From: Pseudomonas sp. LS44
Lineage (GTDB): Bacteria > Pseudomonadota > Gammaproteobacteria > Pseudomonadales > Pseudomonadaceae
NCBI RefSeq assembly: GCF_024730785.1
Contig: NZ_CP102830.1
Coordinates: 2,480,001-2,544,000, forward strand
Reading direction: 5' to 3'
DNA length: 64,000 nt
The translations under genes were made by a program, and so were the position numbers. The notes under the pieces are model-generated. The model made no database searches. It saw only the letters and a list, made by a program, of their open reading frames with translations, and was not told where the DNA came from. Of this stretch, positions 45,027-53,838 are shown piece after piece; position 1 is the stretch's first letter; every line of letters begins with the position of its first letter.

Positions 45027-47072
45027 ATGGCGAACTATTCAACCGATGCCATCCGAACAGTCGCCCTGGTCGGTCAGGGCGACAGCGGCAAGACCAGCCT
45101 GGCCGAGGCGCTGCTGCACCGCAGCGGCGCGATCACCAGCATGGGCACGTTGGAGCGCGGCGATACGGTCTGCGACTTCGACCCCATGGAGCGCGAATAC
45201 CACCACTCCCTATCCTCGGCGCTGGCGCATTGCAGTTACGCTGGCGCCGAGATCAACCTGATCGACACTCCCGGCTTTCCTGACTTTATCGGCCAAGCCA
45301 TCGCCGCGCTGGCGGCGGTGGAAACCGCACTGGTGGTGGTCAATGCGCAGAGCGGCATCGAACTCACCACCCGACGGATGATGGATCTGGCCGCCGAGCG
45401 CGGGTTGTGCCGACTGTTGGTGGTCAACAAGATCGATGCCGAGCGCGTCGACCTGCCCACGTTGCTCGCCGAGCTGCGCGCCACCTTCGGCAAGGAAGTG
45501 CTGCCGCTCAATCTGCCGGCCGACGGCGCCAGCCGGGTGGTCGACTGTTTCTTCGAGCCCGCCGGCAATGCCGACTTTTCCTCGGTGGAAGACGCCCATC
45601 AGGCCCTGGTCGACCAAGTCGTGGAAGTCGACGAGGAGCTGATGGCGCGCTATCTCGACCAGGGCGAAATCAGCCCCGAAGAGCTGCACGAGCCCTTCGA
45701 ACGGGCGCTACGCGAAGGTCATCTGATTCCGCTGTGCTTCGTCTCGGCGCGCACTGGCGCCGGTGTGACGGAACTGCTGGATATCCTCGCCAAGCTGGCG
45801 CCGAACCCGAGCGAGGGCAACCCGCCGCTGTTCATCAAGGGCGAAGGCGCCGAAGCGCAGCCATTTCGCGCCCAGCCTGATCCGCAACAACACGCGCTGG
45901 CCCACGTGTTCAAAGTGGTGATGGACCCCTTTGTCGGCAAACTCGGCATCTTCCGCGTCTATCAAGGCACCTTGCAGCGCGACATGCAGCTGTTCGTCGG
46001 TGATGGCCGCAAGCCGTTCAAACTCGGTCATCTACTACGCCTGCAAGGCAAACGCCACGAAGAAGTCGGGCAACTGATTCCCGGTGACTTTGGTGCCCTG
46101 ACCAAGGTCGATGAAGTCGAATTCGGCGCGGTCTTGCATGACTCCCACGATGAAGACCAGATCCACCTCAAGCCGCTGGACTTCCCCGAGCCGATGCTCG
46201 GCTTGGCCATCGAGGCCAAGCGGCGCGGCGACGAGCAGCGGATTGCCGAGGTCCTTGCTCGTCTGCAAGCCGAAGACCCCTGCGTCAAGCTCGACTACCA
46301 CCCCGCCACCCAGGAAACCGTGCTGCGCGGCATGGGCGAGTTGCACTTGCGCTACCTGCTCGATCGCCTGGCCGGCAACTACAAGCTGGAAGTCGAAACC
46401 CGCCCGCCGCGCGTGCCGTATCAGGAAACCATCACCCGAGCCGCCGAAGGCCATAGCCGGCACAAGAAGCAGACCGGCGGCGCCGGCCAGTTCGGCGAGG
46501 TATTCCTGCGCGTCGAACCGCTACCGCGCGGCGCCGGCTTCGAGTTCACCGACGAGGTCAAGGGCGGGGTGATTCCCGGCCAGTTCATTCTCTCCGTAGA
46601 GAAAGGCGTGCGTTCGGTGCTCGACAGCGGCCCGCTGGCCGGCTATCCGGTAGCCGATGTGAAAGTCACCGTGTATGACGGCAAGAGCCACGCGGTCGAC
46701 TCCAAGGACGTGGCGTTCCAGGCGGCAGGCCGCAAAGCCATGCTCGACGGTTTGCGCGCCGCCGGCTGCATTGCCCTGGAACCGATCATGACGATTGAGA
46801 TCACTGCCCCCGAAGCCAAGCTGGGCGACATCACCACCGACCTGATCGGTCGGCGCGGCCAGGTGCTCGGCACCGAGTCGCTATCGCAGGGGGTGACGCT
46901 GATTCGCGGCCAAGTACCGCTGGCCGAGCTGGAAGGCTATGCCGGCCGGCTCAAGTCGATCACTGCCGGCCAGGGCGCGTACGGTATGCAGCTCAGCCAC
47001 TACAACAACGTGCCGCAAGAGGTGCAGCAACGGCTGAAGGCCAGCTACAAGGCGGTGCTGGAGGAAGACTGA
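45027..47072 (+). CDS. fusA2: Elongation factor G-like GTPase (EF-G2)
   Basis: A 681-residue EF-G paralogue with all five domains. The G1 motif is GQGDSGKTSLAEALL (canonical EF-G has GHVDHGKT), the G3 motif is DTPGFPDF rather than DTPGH, and G4 is NKID. Loss of the His in DTPGH, which is needed for ribosome-stimulated GTP hydrolysis, suggests a specialised role rather than routine translocation. GGAG lies six bases before the ATG at 45027; a GTG two codons earlier is in frame. It stands alone between two GTAGG repeats. Confidence 0.87.
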   Translation: MANYSTDAIRTVALVGQGDSGKTSLAEALLHRSGAITSMGTLERGDTVCDFDPMEREYHHSLSSALAHCSYAGAEINLIDTPGFPDFIGQAIAALAAVETALVVVNAQSGIELTTRRMMDLAAERGLCRLLVVNKIDAERVDLPTLLAELRATFGKEVLPLNLPADGASRVVDCFFEPAGNADFSSVEDAHQALVDQVVEVDEELMARYLDQGEISPEELHEPFERALREGHLIPLCFVSARTGAGVTELLDILAKLAPNPSEGNPPLFIKGEGAEAQPFRAQPDPQQHALAHVFKVVMDPFVGKLGIFRVYQGTLQRDMQLFVGDGRKPFKLGHLLRLQGKRHEEVGQLIPGDFGALTKVDEVEFGAVLHDSHDEDQIHLKPLDFPEPMLGLAIEAKRRGDEQRIAEVLARLQAEDPCVKLDYHPATQETVLRGMGELHLRYLLDRLAGNYKLEVETRPPRVPYQETITRAAEGHSRHKKQTGGAGQFGEVFLRVEPLPRGAGFEFTDEVKGGVIPGQFILSVEKGVRSVLDSGPLAGYPVADVKVTVYDGKSHAVDSKDVAFQAAGRKAMLDGLRAAGCIALEPIMTIEITAPEAKLGDITTDLIGRRGQVLGTESLSQGVTLIRGQVPLAELEGYAGRLKSITAGQGAYGMQLSHYNNVPQEVQQRLKASYKAVLEED

Positions 47073-47099
47073 GCCGATCTGGCGAGTCCCAGCGGCTTT

Positions 47100-47185
47100 G
47101 TAGGTTGGTGGGGGCCGCCTAGGCTGAGCGCAGCGATACCCAACAGGGCTCCCGATGGGTATCGCTGCGCTCAACCGTTTCCTAC
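47100..47185. repeat. GTAGG-type intergenic hairpin repeat R4
   Basis: An 18-bp perfect stem (TGAGCGCAGCGATACCCA at 47125-47142 and its complement at 47156-47173) lies between outer GTAGG and CCTAC ends. The stem sequence is shared with R2 at 24.67 kb. It separates the convergent fusA2 and ABC transporter genes. Confidence 0.75.
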
Positions 47186-47207
47186 GGTCGAGCGATAGTT
47201 GGGCAGA

Positions 47208-48002
47208 CTACTGACGCATCCCGCGCCCGCTGATCAACAGGCGGATGCATACGACGTAAAGCACCGCGGTGGCGACCAGCATGAAGCTGATGGCGATCCC
47301 GATACGGATATCCGACACCCCCAGAATGCCGTAACGGAAGGCGTTGACCATGTGCAGAATCGGGTTGGCCAGCGACACCGTCTGCCAGAACGGCGGCAGC
47401 AGGCTGATCGAATAGAACACCCCGCCCAGATAGGTCAGCGGCGTCAGCACGAAGGTCGGGATGATCGAAATGTCGTCAAAGTTGCGCGCATACACCGCGT
47501 TGACGAAACCGCCGAGCGAGAAGATCGTCGCCGTCAGCAGCACCACCAGCACGGTGACGCCCAGGTGATGCACTTGCAGCTTGGTGAAGAACAGCGACAG
47601 CAAGGTGACGATGAAGCCCACCGCCAACCCGCGCAACACGCCGCCGATGGTGTAGCCGAGCAGAATGGTGTGCGGCGACACCGGCGACACCAGCAACTCC
47701 TCGACCGAACGCTGGAACTTGCTGCCGAAGAAACTCGACACCACGTTGCCGTAGGCGTTGGTAATCACCGACATCATGATCAGCCCCGGCACGATGTACT
47801 GCATGTAGGTGAAGCCGCCCATGTCGCCAATCTGCCGACCGATCAGGTTGCCGAAGATGACGAAGTACAAAACCATGGTGATCGCCGGCGGCAGCAGGGT
47901 TTGCGGCCAGATGCGCACGAAACGGCGAATCTCGCGGTAGACGATGGTGTTCAGCGCTACCCAGTTGGCGCGCAGCTCGGAATTGATCAGCTCGGTGTTC
48001 AT
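47208..48002 (-). CDS. ABC-2 type transporter permease
   Basis: A 264-residue inner-membrane permease with about six hydrophobic segments and the ABC-2 signature in the region SFFGSKFQRSVEELLVSPVS. It resembles YadH/NodJ-type exporters. Its ATG overlaps the stop of the ATPase gene by four bases. With that ATPase it should form a dimeric exporter of unknown substrate. Confidence 0.88.
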   Translation of the reverse strand: MNTELINSELRANWVALNTIVYREIRRFVRIWPQTLLPPAITMVLYFVIFGNLIGRQIGDMGGFTYMQYIVPGLIMMSVITNAYGNVVSSFFGSKFQRSVEELLVSPVSPHTILLGYTIGGVLRGLAVGFIVTLLSLFFTKLQVHHLGVTVLVVLLTATIFSLGGFVNAVYARNFDDISIIPTFVLTPLTYLGGVFYSISLLPPFWQTVSLANPILHMVNAFRYGILGVSDIRIGIAISFMLVATAVLYVVCIRLLISGRGMRQ

Positions 48003-48931
48003 ACGGCCACCTTCGCCAGGTTCTTCTCGACCAAAGACACGAACAGCTCCTCCAGGCGGTTGCTTTTGTTGCGCAGGCTGAGCACTTCGATGTTCAGCAG
48101 CGCCAATTGGCGGAACAACTCGGTCAAGCCAAGGCTTTTCTCCACCTGCACCTCAAGGGTGTGATGGTCGAGCATCTGCGTCGGGTAGCCGTTCAATTGC
48201 GGCGCTACCGGCAGCGAATCCTTGAGGTCGAGCAGGAAGGTTTCCACGTGCAGCTTCTTCAGCAGCTCCTTCATGCTGGTGTTCTCGACGATTCGCCCGT
48301 GGTCGATGATGCCGATGTTGCGGCACAGCTGTTCGGCCTCTTCCAGGTAATGGGTGGTGAGGATGATGGTGATGCCCTGCTGATTCAGATCGGTCAGGAA
48401 GCTCCACATCGAGCGGCGCAGCTCGATGTCCACCCCGGCGGTTGGCTCATCGAGAATCAGCAAGCGCGGCTGGTGGACCAGCGCGCGGGCAATCATCAGG
48501 CGACGTTTCATGCCGCCGGACAATTCGCGCGAGGCGTTATTACGCTTGTCCCATAGGCCGAGTTGGGTGAGGTACTGCTCAGCGCGTTCCTTGGCCAGCT
48601 TCGGCGGGATGCCGTAGTAGCCGGCCTGGGTCACGACGATGTCGAAAACCTTCTCGAACTGGTTGAAGTTGAACTCCTGCGGGACCACGCCGAGGCAGCG
48701 CTTGAGCGCATAGGGTTCTTTGTCGAGGTCGTGACCGAACACGTTGACCGTGCCGCTGGACTTGTTCACCAGGGTGGACAGGATGCCGATAGTGGTGGAT
48801 TTGCCGGCGCCGTTGGGGCCGAGCAAGGCGAAGAAATCACCTTCGGCGACATCCAGATCGATGCCGTGCAGCGCTTGGAAGCCGTTACCGTAGGTCTTGG
48901 TCAGCTGCCGGATGGACAAGGCGGAACTCAT
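47999..48931 (-). CDS. ABC transporter ATP-binding protein (YadG-like)
   Basis: A 310-residue ATPase. Walker A GPNGAGKST, signature LSGGMKRRLMIARAL, Walker B LLILDEPTAGVD and the switch His in ILTTHYLEEAE are all intact. The C-terminal ~80 residues form the extension seen in DrrA/NodI/YadG proteins. The start at 48931 (MSSALSIRQLTKTYG) fits the family; the frame is open 25 codons further upstream. It energises the permease encoded immediately downstream. Confidence 0.9.
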   Translation of the reverse strand: MSSALSIRQLTKTYGNGFQALHGIDLDVAEGDFFALLGPNGAGKSTTIGILSTLVNKSSGTVNVFGHDLDKEPYALKRCLGVVPQEFNFNQFEKVFDIVVTQAGYYGIPPKLAKERAEQYLTQLGLWDKRNNASRELSGGMKRRLMIARALVHQPRLLILDEPTAGVDIELRRSMWSFLTDLNQQGITIILTTHYLEEAEQLCRNIGIIDHGRIVENTSMKELLKKLHVETFLLDLKDSLPVAPQLNGYPTQMLDHHTLEVQVEKSLGLTELFRQLALLNIEVLSLRNKSNRLEELFVSLVEKNLAKVAV

Positions 48932-49091
48932 GGGAGGCAGGTACTCAGCGAAATGAAGGTGGCTTTGATAAAGCTTGGGCCGGCCAATTGCAACGGTCTG
49001 TTTCAAAGTGATGCTGTAGGAGCGATGGCGAACGAGCTCTGACCTGCACCCTAGCAGGTGCGGCTCAGGAGAAAAGCCACAAATCCCGATA

Positions 49092-49766
49092 TCAGCTATC
49101 GACGGCTTTCATACGCAGGGCTTCGGCCAGCAGGTCGCCGCCGAGGAATGGCGAGTCGGCCGTGAACAGATGCGGGTAGCTCTGTTCCAGATGGCCGAAG
49201 AACAGCGCCTCGGGGAGATCGGCGAACTGGCCGTGATCGGCGAGGTATTCCATATAGAGCTCGCCGTTGTCGTTGAACCGATGAAACACGCTGTCGTGCA
49301 AACCATCGAACTCCAGCGGCGCCACCTGGAAAGCGCGGCACAGCTCGCGGTTGAACGCCGGCGTGGCCTTGACCCAGCGCCCACGCAGGTACAGCTCGGT
49401 GTAGCCGTGCATGGCGAAGATCTCGCTGCGCAGCATTTCCAGCAAGCGTGGGGTAGCCAGGTGATTGCGCACGTCAGCCAGGCCGATACGCGCGGGAACC
49501 CCGCAATGCCGGGCGCAGGCGGCCAGCAACAGGGCCTTGGGCACGCAATAGGATTCGCCGGCCTGCAAGGCGTGACTGGCGGTCAGATGGTCCAGATCGA
49601 TGCTGAAGCTGTAGGGGTTGTAGCGGATCTCATCGCGCACCGCGAAGTACAGACTGACCGCCTGGTCGAGTGGATCGGCGCTAGCGCCACGCCATAGTTC
49701 GGCGAACTCCACCACCCGTGGGTGGTCACTATCGATGAAGCGGCCGGGCTCGAGGTATTCGCGCAT
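49092..49766 (-). CDS. Transglutaminase-like domain protein
   Basis: A 224-residue cytoplasmic protein with a transglutaminase/protease-like core: the catalytic Cys in GESYCVPKALLLAACARHCG and the His in FAMHGYTELYLRGRW. The Asp of the usual Cys-His-Asp triad is not obvious (the segment reads WVKATPAFN). AGGAGAATCCTC precedes the ATG at 49766. The covarying element copy B begins only 14 bases upstream of this start, so the transcript leader probably contains that hairpin. Substrate unknown. Confidence 0.8.
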   Translation of the reverse strand: MREYLEPGRFIDSDHPRVVEFAELWRGASADPLDQAVSLYFAVRDEIRYNPYSFSIDLDHLTASHALQAGESYCVPKALLLAACARHCGVPARIGLADVRNHLATPRLLEMLRSEIFAMHGYTELYLRGRWVKATPAFNRELCRAFQVAPLEFDGLHDSVFHRFNDNGELYMEYLADHGQFADLPEALFFGHLEQSYPHLFTADSPFLGGDLLAEALRMKAVDS

Positions 49767-49779
49767 GAGGATTCTCCTG

Positions 49780-49921
49780 AGAGCCTGTTTACGATCTAGC
49801 GAGCTAGAGCCATGCAAGATAAAAACAGGCGAAGAAGCGGAGTTTACGGGCTGTAAATGAGCATTCTGAGCCTGTTCTTAACGCAGCAGGGCCGACGCGC
49901 AGCAGATCGTAAACAGGTTCT
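49780..49921. repeat. Covarying double-stem intergenic element, copy B
   Basis: Outer arms CCTGTTTACGATCT (49784-49797) and its exact complement (49904-49917), extended by three further pairs including a G-T. Inner arms AAAAACAGGC (49821-49830) and GCCTGTTCTT (49870-49879). The core AGTTTACG...TGTAAATGAGCATT is as in copies A and C. CTGAG is repeated directly at 49777-49781 and 49920-49924. Confidence 0.75.
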
Positions 49922-50073
49922 GAGGCTCGCCGGCCAGTCTATCGAGACCGCCACCGCATCGCTCACGACGTTTCGGCCAAGCTCACCGCCCATGTCGCCA
50001 TCTTGCTGAATGCAGTTGGCTACGCTCTTCAGTAAGCCGCAAGGCTTGCCGTCATATCCACGGAGGAATGCGC

Positions 50074-52521
50074 ATGCTGCTCGTGTGGTTACTGGTGCTA
50101 GTTCTCGGCGTGGCCTTTTTGGCCCATCGCCGCACCGCCCCCTTGCCAGCCTTTGGGGTGGTCGCGGTCTTTCTGATCGCGATGATCGTGTTTGGTCACG
50201 CGCCAGGTTGGCTGATGCTCATCCTCGGTCTGCTGTGGCTCGCCGTGGCCCTGCCGCTGGCGCTTCCCCAGCTGCGTCGCCAACTGATCAGTGCCCCGCT
50301 GTTCCGCTGGTTTCAGAACGTCCTGCCGCCGATGTCGGACACCGAACGGGAAGCCATCGAGGCCGGTACGGTGTGGTGGGATGGCGAACTGTTCAGCGGC
50401 CGGCCGGACTGGAATACCCTGCTGAACTATCCCAAGGCGCAGCTCAGCGAGGAGGAAAAGGCCTTTATCGATGGCCCGACTGAAGAGCTCTGCGCAATGG
50501 TCAGCGACTGGGAGATCGGCCAACAGATGGACCTGCCCGAGCAGGCCTGGCAGTTCATCAAGGACAACGGTTTCTTCGCCCTGATCATTCCCAAGGAATA
50601 CGGCGGCAAGGGCTTCTCCGCCTACGCCCACTCGCAGGTGGCGATGAAACTGGCGACCCGCAGCGGCGATCTCGCCTCCACGGTGATGGTGCCCAACTCG
50701 CTCGGCCCGGCCGAACTGTTGCTGCACTACGGCACGGATGAGCAGCGCAAGCATTACCTGCCGCGCCTGGCCCGCGGCGAAGACATCCCCTGCTTCGCCC
50801 TGACCGGCCCGCTCGCCGGCTCCGACGCTGGAGCTATGCCGGACACCGGCATCATCTGCAAGGGCGACTGGCAAGGCGATCAAGTGCTCGGCCTGCGCCT
50901 CAACTGGGAGAAGCGCTATATCACCCTCGGCCCGGTCGCCACCCTGCTGGGCCTGGCGTTCAAGGCCTACGACCCGGAACATCTGTTGGGCGACGAGGAA
51001 GATCTGGGCATCAGTCTCGCGCTGATTCCTACCGATACCCCCGGCGTGGATATCGGCCGGCGCCACCTGCCGCTCGGGGCGGCCTTCATGAACGGGCCAA
51101 ACTGGGGGAAAGACGTGTTTGTGCCGCTCGAATACTTGATAGGCGGCCCGGAATACCTCGGCAAGGGCTGGATGATGCTGATGAACTGCCTGTCGGTGGG
51201 CCGCTCGATTTCTCTGCCCGCTGTGGGCACCGGCGCGGCCAAGTACACCAGCTTGGTCACCGGCCAATACACGCAGATCCGCGAGCAATTCAATGTGCCG
51301 CTGGCCGCGTTCGAGGGCATCCAGGAAGCCCTGGCGCGGATCGGTGGCAATGCCTGGCTGATGGACAGCGCGCGCATCCTCACCGCCAGCGCGGTGGATC
51401 TGGGCGAGAAACCCTCGGTGCTGTCGGCGATCCTCAAATACCACCTGACTGAACGGGGCCGCGAATGCATCAGCCACGCCATGGACGTGCATGGCGGCAA
51501 GGGCATCATCCTGGGCCCCAACAATTATCTGGGCCGTTCATGGCAGGGTGCACCGATTTTCATCACGGTCGAGGGCGCCAACATTCTTTCGCGCAACCTG
51601 ATGATCTTCGGTCAGGGCGCAATCCGCTGCCATCCCTACGTACTCCAGGAAATGGCCCTGGCCAGCCGCGAGGATCGCAATCAGGCCCTGGTCGAATTCG
51701 ACGATCTGCTCATGCGCCATGTTGGCTTCGCCGTCGGCAATGCCGCCAGCAGCCTGATCCTCAGCCTATCGCTGGGCCTGTTCGGAAACGTGCCTGGGGA
51801 CAATTTGAGCCGACCGTACTTCCGCGCGCTGAATCGCCTGGCAGCGGCCTTCGCCCTGCTCGCCGACTTCAGCATGATGCTGCTCGGCGGCGAGCTGAAG
51901 CGCCGGGAACGTCTGTCCGCGCGTTTAGGCGACGTGCTCAGCCATCTTTACCTGGCATCGGCCGCGCTCAAGCGCTATCACGACCTCGATTATCCCGAGC
52001 ATCTGCAACCCTCGGTGCAGTGGGCACTGGAGGAAAGCCTCGGTAAGGCCGAGCAGGCGCTGAACGATCTGCTACACAACTTCCCCAATCGCCTGTTCGG
52101 CTGCCTGCTGCGCATCGTCGTGTTCCCGCTCGGGCGCCGCCACAAAGGCCCGTCAGATCGACTGGACGCCGATGTCGCCAAGATTCTCGGCCGTGCCAAA
52201 GGCGACCCGGCCCTCGAGGCGCTACTAGAAGGCTGCTACCGACCCACCGATCCCGATGACCCGGTCGGCGCGCTACAACACGCCGCGACCTTGTTGGCGG
52301 ACAGCCAGACAGAGCAACAGAAACTGCACAGCGCATTGAAGTCCGGGCAAATCCACCCGGCTCCCGGCCAGTCGCTGCTGGATGCCGCGCTGGCTGGCGG
52401 CGTCTTGCAAGCCGAGGAGGTACAAAAGCTACGCGCCGCGGAAAACGCGCGCCGCAAAGTGATCGATGTCGATGATTTCGCCAAGGAAGAGCTGACCGTG
52501 AATCTGGGTAAAGTTCGCTAG
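50074..52521 (+). CDS. fadE: Acyl-CoA dehydrogenase FadE
   Basis: An 815-residue FadE-type dehydrogenase that performs the first oxidation of fatty acid beta-oxidation. Two N-terminal membrane segments (about 1-70, MLLVWLLVLVLGVAFLAHR) anchor it. The flavin domain has WQFIKDNGFFALIIPKEYGG, CFALTGPLAGSDAGAMPDTG and MDVHGGKGIILGPNNYLG. Length matches E. coli FadE (about 814). GGAGG lies seven bases before the ATG at 50074; the ATG at 50068 is too close to it. The stop codon lies inside the direct repeat flanking element copy C. Confidence 0.94.
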   Translation: MLLVWLLVLVLGVAFLAHRRTAPLPAFGVVAVFLIAMIVFGHAPGWLMLILGLLWLAVALPLALPQLRRQLISAPLFRWFQNVLPPMSDTEREAIEAGTVWWDGELFSGRPDWNTLLNYPKAQLSEEEKAFIDGPTEELCAMVSDWEIGQQMDLPEQAWQFIKDNGFFALIIPKEYGGKGFSAYAHSQVAMKLATRSGDLASTVMVPNSLGPAELLLHYGTDEQRKHYLPRLARGEDIPCFALTGPLAGSDAGAMPDTGIICKGDWQGDQVLGLRLNWEKRYITLGPVATLLGLAFKAYDPEHLLGDEEDLGISLALIPTDTPGVDIGRRHLPLGAAFMNGPNWGKDVFVPLEYLIGGPEYLGKGWMMLMNCLSVGRSISLPAVGTGAAKYTSLVTGQYTQIREQFNVPLAAFEGIQEALARIGGNAWLMDSARILTASAVDLGEKPSVLSAILKYHLTERGRECISHAMDVHGGKGIILGPNNYLGRSWQGAPIFITVEGANILSRNLMIFGQGAIRCHPYVLQEMALASREDRNQALVEFDDLLMRHVGFAVGNAASSLILSLSLGLFGNVPGDNLSRPYFRALNRLAAAFALLADFSMMLLGGELKRRERLSARLGDVLSHLYLASAALKRYHDLDYPEHLQPSVQWALEESLGKAEQALNDLLHNFPNRLFGCLLRIVVFPLGRRHKGPSDRLDADVAKILGRAKGDPALEALLEGCYRPTDPDDPVGALQHAATLLADSQTEQQKLHSALKSGQIHPAPGQSLLDAALAGGVLQAEEVQKLRAAENARRKVIDVDDFAKEELTVNLGKVR

Positions 52522-52523
52522 AC

Positions 52524-52659
52524 GGCCGTTGAAAAATGTAGCCGAGGCAGCCGAGACAAGGCAAAAACGGCCGAAAAAGCGCAGTTTACGCGCTGTAAAT
52601 GAGCATTTTGAGGCCGTTTTTAACGCCGTACCGGCAACGCAGGTAGTTTTTCAACGGCC
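52524..52659. repeat. Covarying double-stem intergenic element, copy C
   Basis: Outer arms GGCCGTTGAAAAA (52524-52536) and TTTTTCAACGGCC (52647-52659) are perfect complements. Inner arms AAAAACGGCC and GGCCGTTTTT also pair. The core AGTTTACG...TGTAAATGAGCATTTTGAG matches copies A and B. The 11-mer GCTAGACGGCC is repeated directly at 52517-52527 and 52661-52671. Confidence 0.78.
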
Positions 52660-52738
52660 TGCTAGACGGCCTGCGGACGACAGCGGCTGTGGGGGGATTT
52701 ATACTCCCGCGCCCGTTTTGCTTTTCAGGATCATCATC

Positions 52739-53149
52739 ATGGCCACAGCCTACCTCGACCATCACCTCGCCCTGCTCAACCACCTGCGCGGCATCCTGGT
52801 CGCGCTGGGCGAAGCCGAACAAGTGGAAGACGATACCCACGCGCTCTTCCTCGAGCGTTTCGACGAGCTGCTCCACGAGCTACCCAAGGATCCGGAAAGC
52901 AATCTGTATCTGGGCCAGGACCTGATCAGCCAGATCTTCCACCGCTATCCGCAGATCGCCCATCTGGTGCCGCGCGACCTGCTGTGGTTCTTTGGTGGCG
53001 ACTGCCTGCATTTCATGCCGGACGAAGAGATCGAACTGTTCCAGCGCCTCGACGAGCGCCGCTACGAAGCCGAAGAGAATGATGAACCGTTCGATTGGAG
53101 TCAGGAAAAGCAACTGTTGTCGTTGCCGCAGGCAAGCAGCAAACACTGA
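52739..53149 (+). CDS. Conserved Pseudomonas hypothetical protein (PA2817-like)
   Basis: A 136-residue acidic, helical protein starting MATAYLDHHLALLNHLRGIL, with RDLLWFFGGDCLHFMPDEEI in the middle. As I recall, it belongs to a family restricted to pseudomonads and close relatives without known function. AGGA lies eight bases before the ATG. It is followed by a terminator shared with the tRNA cluster. Confidence 0.72.
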   Translation: MATAYLDHHLALLNHLRGILVALGEAEQVEDDTHALFLERFDELLHELPKDPESNLYLGQDLISQIFHRYPQIAHLVPRDLLWFFGGDCLHFMPDEEIELFQRLDERRYEAEENDEPFDWSQEKQLLSLPQASSKH

Positions 53150-53206
53150 TACGAAAGGCCCGTCGATACCGTGCGGGCCTTGTTTTGAGGCTTTTCCAAC
53201 ACAAAC

Positions 53207-53235
53207 AAAAACGCCGCTCAATGAGCGGCGTTTTT
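53207..53235. terminator. Bidirectional terminator of the tRNA cluster and the upstream gene
   Basis: Arms AAAAACGCCGCTCA and TGAGCGGCGTTTTT around one base, directly after the last tRNA on the minus strand. Confidence 0.88.
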
Positions 53236-53242
53236 GTTTATT

Positions 53243-53318
<76 letters not shown>

Positions 53319-53340
53319 ATACAACTTGGTGCAACCAAAA

Positions 53341-53416
53341 TGGCGTCCCCTAGGGGACTCGAACCCCTGTTACCGCCGTGAAAGGGCGGTGTCCTAGGCC
53401 ACTAGACGAAGGGGAC
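53341..53416 (-). tRNA. tRNA-Glu (TTC), second copy in transcript order
   Basis: 76 nt with encoded CCA. It starts GTCCCCTTCGTCTAG, with anticodon loop CCTTTCACG. It is identical to 53545-53620. Confidence 0.97.
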
Positions 53417-53447
53417 AAACAACGCACTTAAGCATCGCTTATTAAAC

Positions 53448-53523
<76 letters not shown>

Positions 53524-53544
53524 AATACAACTTGGCAACCGAAA

Positions 53545-53620
53545 TGGCGTCCCCTAGGGGACTCGAACCCCTGTTACCGCCGTGAAAGGGCGGTGTCCTA
53601 GGCCACTAGACGAAGGGGAC
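53545..53620 (-). tRNA. tRNA-Glu (TTC), first copy in transcript order
   Basis: 76 nt, the first tRNA of the cluster after the promoter; identical to 53341-53416. Confidence 0.97.
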
Positions 53621-53693
53621 TCAGGCACAACAGCTTGACGCCTATTTCGGCTTTCGATGCGGGCTGTTTGCCTTAGCATTGAAAGTGGCGCGC

Positions 53694-53722
53694 ATTCTAT
53701 GAAGGCTTTTAAAGTCCGTCAA
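53694..53722 (-). promoter_or_regulatory. Sigma-70 promoter of the tRNA cluster
   Basis: On the minus strand, -35 TTGACG (53717-53722) and -10 TAGAAT (53694-53699) are 17 bp apart. They are followed by a GC-rich discriminator (GCGCGCC), as expected for stringently controlled stable-RNA promoters. Confidence 0.85.
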
Positions 53723-53838
53723 CCCTCAATCAATTTTTTTTCAAAATCAAAGACTTCTGAGCGAAAACCGGGCTTCCTCTATGAGCCAGGAGTGGATGTC
53801 TCTACACTCGCGAGAAACAACAATATCCGAGGTGCCCG

